Assembly: GCA_902728285.1 (NCBI GenBank) | Contig: CACVBU010001377.1 | Span: forward strand, 496,001 to 560,000 | Direction of reading: 5' to 3' | Length of the DNA stretch: 64,000 nt | Origin: Clytia hemisphaerica | Lineage: Eukaryota > Cnidaria > Hydrozoa > Leptothecata > Clytiidae | Part shown: positions 61,740 through 64,000 of the stretch, one piece after another | Layout: the number at the start of each line of letters is the position of its first letter | Position numbering within the stretch: position 1 is the stretch's first letter | Notes under the pieces: generated by a model | Told to the model about the DNA's origin: nothing | What the model saw: the letters and a program-made list of their open reading frames with translations, nothing else | Databases searched by the model: none | Program-made: the position numbers and the translations under genes

Positions 61740-63430
61740 GATCAGTACGTTATTTCTCAGGCTCAACGACAGCATCCACCTTCATTGTGAACATGGTCCC
61801 TCTGTTTTACCTTGGGTGTTTAAGTTTTTAGACATGTAAATGTACCTTAAAGCCTTATTAAAGAATAATTAAAGATTGCACTGATGAAACTTTCTGAAAA
61901 TCACTTTGTGGAATCTTTTCTTTTACTTTTTCCAATGGTAGTGTTTGGAATTTGTGCTGATTTCACTGTTTCTAGATGTTAGCCCTATGACTTAATAATG
62001 ACATCAAAATAGCTTTATATTGGCGTCCCAATTAGAATAGTTGAACATTATCTGATTATGCTGTACAATGTCCCTAATATCTAGACAACTTCAATCTAAT
62101 CCCTTACCTCTTCTTATCAGGTGCTTTCAGCACTTTTTATTTTACTTATATGATATTTGTTTTTTGCTAGGCTCAACTCATGCTAGATAATTAGAAAAAC
62201 TCTGGGATCAGAACAATAACACATTGTTGCATGATTATTATTGTGTGCATTAAATATTTTCTTATCATTGTTTTAATGCTGGAGGTTTTAATTATCTGAC
62301 ATGACATCACGCCCAGCAAAAGGTCGATTCGTTTTTTGCACCCAAATTAACTGCGATCATTATCTGATTATACTGTAAAATGTCCTAATGTAGACAACCT
62401 CAATCTAATCTCATCAGCTTTCTTATTCTTAGATATAGGAATTATGAAAAGGTCATAATTTCAATCAGCAATGCTGACCTTTCTATTATTCTTGTCTCTA
62501 AAAAGAAGGCTGATAAAATTAGATCGGGGTTGTTGACGTAATGTCATGGATCTAAGATATAAAGGTCAGTGTCCAAAAAGTTATTAAAGAAAAAAGAGGA
62601 AATTTCGTAGTGACTAACAAGAAGAAGACCACAAACGGTATTTCCTCAACCAAAAATTATGTCGCCAAAAAACTGATTATGGTGCTGAAAAGCAGAGGCG
62701 TTGGAAAAACCGTCCGAAGTCCGAAGCTATTTTTTTTTTTGCAGAGTTATTCAAGACAAGATATTTTCGAAAAATCCATTAATCTCTAACTACTTTTGAA
62801 TCTACCTTCTCAAATTAAGAAGTTTTTACAATATCAGAGTCATGTAGTCTGCCATAAACATTTTTTATTTCAGTGAAGTTGTAAATAAACATTAAAAAGT
62901 ATTAGCATGATGGATGGACTCATCCGCTCTGCAATTGGAATCGCTGCTTTGCCTAAATATCTAGTATACACGTTTTTTCATAAGAACAAACTATAAAAGG
63001 GCATAAGGCTTCAATAACCAAAATGTTAGGAACAAGTTAAGAACATTTTAAGCTTCGTGGAATCTAAAACACTGGATTTCTTAGGAAAACGGACAAAAAT
63101 CTCAAAAATTGCAAAAATAAGAACATGTTAAGAACAAAAAACTCAAAAAGTCAAGATCATCAGAAGGCTTCAAAAATTTTGGATGTTCTTGTAAAAAAAC
63201 GTGTATCTCACTACTAGAATATCTCACTGTAGACTTTATTAATTTCGCCTTAGCGAAAGTATTACAATAGGCATGGTGCGGCGATATCGGAAGAAAATTT
63301 TGAAAACGAAAGTAGGGTGGACGAACTCACTAAAATCAATTTACAAATTACACGCTCGTATAACCACGGAAGGTTTTCTTTGGATTACGTCATTATATCT
63401 TTGTGTCTTTAGCTTCACAGTTTTGATTTT
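61740..63430. other. Right-hand interval, no supported gene
   Basis: 61746-61840 begins after a TTATTTCTCAG acceptor-like site and is open for 26 codons on plus (ending FKFLDM then TAA). 62560-62780 has a Lys-rich plus frame, and 63273-63494 a 73-codon plus frame with a hydrophobic segment that ends inside the tandem repeat. None can be joined into a gene. Confidence 0.35.
62967..63205. repeat. MITE family 2, copy 6
   Basis: TATACACGTTTTTTCATAAG at left and GTAAAAAAACGTGTAT at right, with the family interior (AAGGCTTCAATAACCAAAAT). TA may be the target site. Confidence 0.8.
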
Positions 63431-63438
63431 TCTTTATT

Positions 63439-64000
63439 TTCTTATAAGCATATACTTTATAAGAATCAAATCAATAACTCTTGTAAAGCGGTGAAATACC
63501 TTTCGGTAATCAGTTCTTACAAAGTAAACAAGGAATGGGGCACAATATGAGCATATTTATTTTTGTTAAAAGCATTTACTTGATAAGAATCAAATCAATA
63601 ACTCTTGATAGACGGTGATATACCTTCCGGTAATTAGTTCTTACAAAGTAAAAAAGGGTTGGTGTACAATATGAGCATATTTATTTTTCTTATAAGTATT
63701 TACTTTATAAGAATCAAATCAATAACTCTTGATAGACGGTGATATACCTTCCGGTAATTAGTTCTTACAAAGTAAACAAGGGATGGTGCAAAATAAGAGC
63801 ATATTTATTTTTCTTATAAGCATATACTTTATAAGAATCAAATCAATAACTCTTGATAGACGGTGATATACCTTTCGGTAATTAGTTCTTACAAAGTATA
63901 CAAGGGACGGCGCACAATATGAGCATATTTATTTTTCTTATAAGCATTTACTTTATAAGAACCAAATCAATAACTCTTGATAGATGGTGATTACCTTCCG
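63439..64000. repeat. 124-bp tandem repeat running off the right edge
   Basis: The word ATCAAATCAATAACTCTTG starts at 63465, 63589, 63713, 63837 and (one change) 63961, exactly 124 bp apart. Units include GGTAATTAGTTCTTACAAAG and ATGAGCATATTTATTTTT. At least 4.4 copies. Confidence 0.92.

Overview
This window is A+T-rich DNA from an animal, most likely a non-vertebrate metazoan. I infer this from short exons split by GT-AG introns, animal gene families, tRNA-derived short repeats, a Penelope-like reverse transcriptase relic, and very many short inverted-repeat elements (MITEs). There is no bacterial-type gene organisation, and I cannot name the phylum. No single open reading frame spans a whole gene, so the gene models below were built by joining exons on the minus strand with matching splice phases.

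Four genes can be supported, all on the minus strand. (1) At the left edge are the first four exons of an SLC49/FLVCR-like major facilitator transporter (1-3237), which runs off the window. (2) A complete 13-exon gene (14683-29327) encodes a 775-residue BCCT-family (betaine/carnitine/choline) transporter with an intact tryptophan box. (3) A two-exon gene (35078-36247) encodes an 82-residue secreted basic peptide precursor that I do not recognise. It has a signal peptide, a furin-type RVRR site and a C-terminal Gly-Lys. (4) A complete 11-exon gene (45636-57955) encodes the 219-residue c'' proteolipid of the V-type ATPase (ATP6V0B/Vma16). A possible first exon of a divergent plus-strand gene starts at 58365.

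The rest is repeats. At least ten inverted-repeat families recur, several nested in one another with clear target duplications: TTA for Harbinger-like elements, TTAA, TA, and one 8-bp duplication. Notable are a near-palindromic element built from AACGTT hexamers about 11 bp apart (six copies), an ATCGAT-stuffed element inside a tRNA-derived repeat (9477-10564), a MITE abutting the BCCT start codon, and a 124-bp tandem repeat running off the right edge.

Three of the four genes encode multi-span membrane proteins (a possible heme/choline-type carrier, a betaine-type carrier and a proton-pump subunit). Nothing in the sequence shows that they work together, and the shared strand may be chance.
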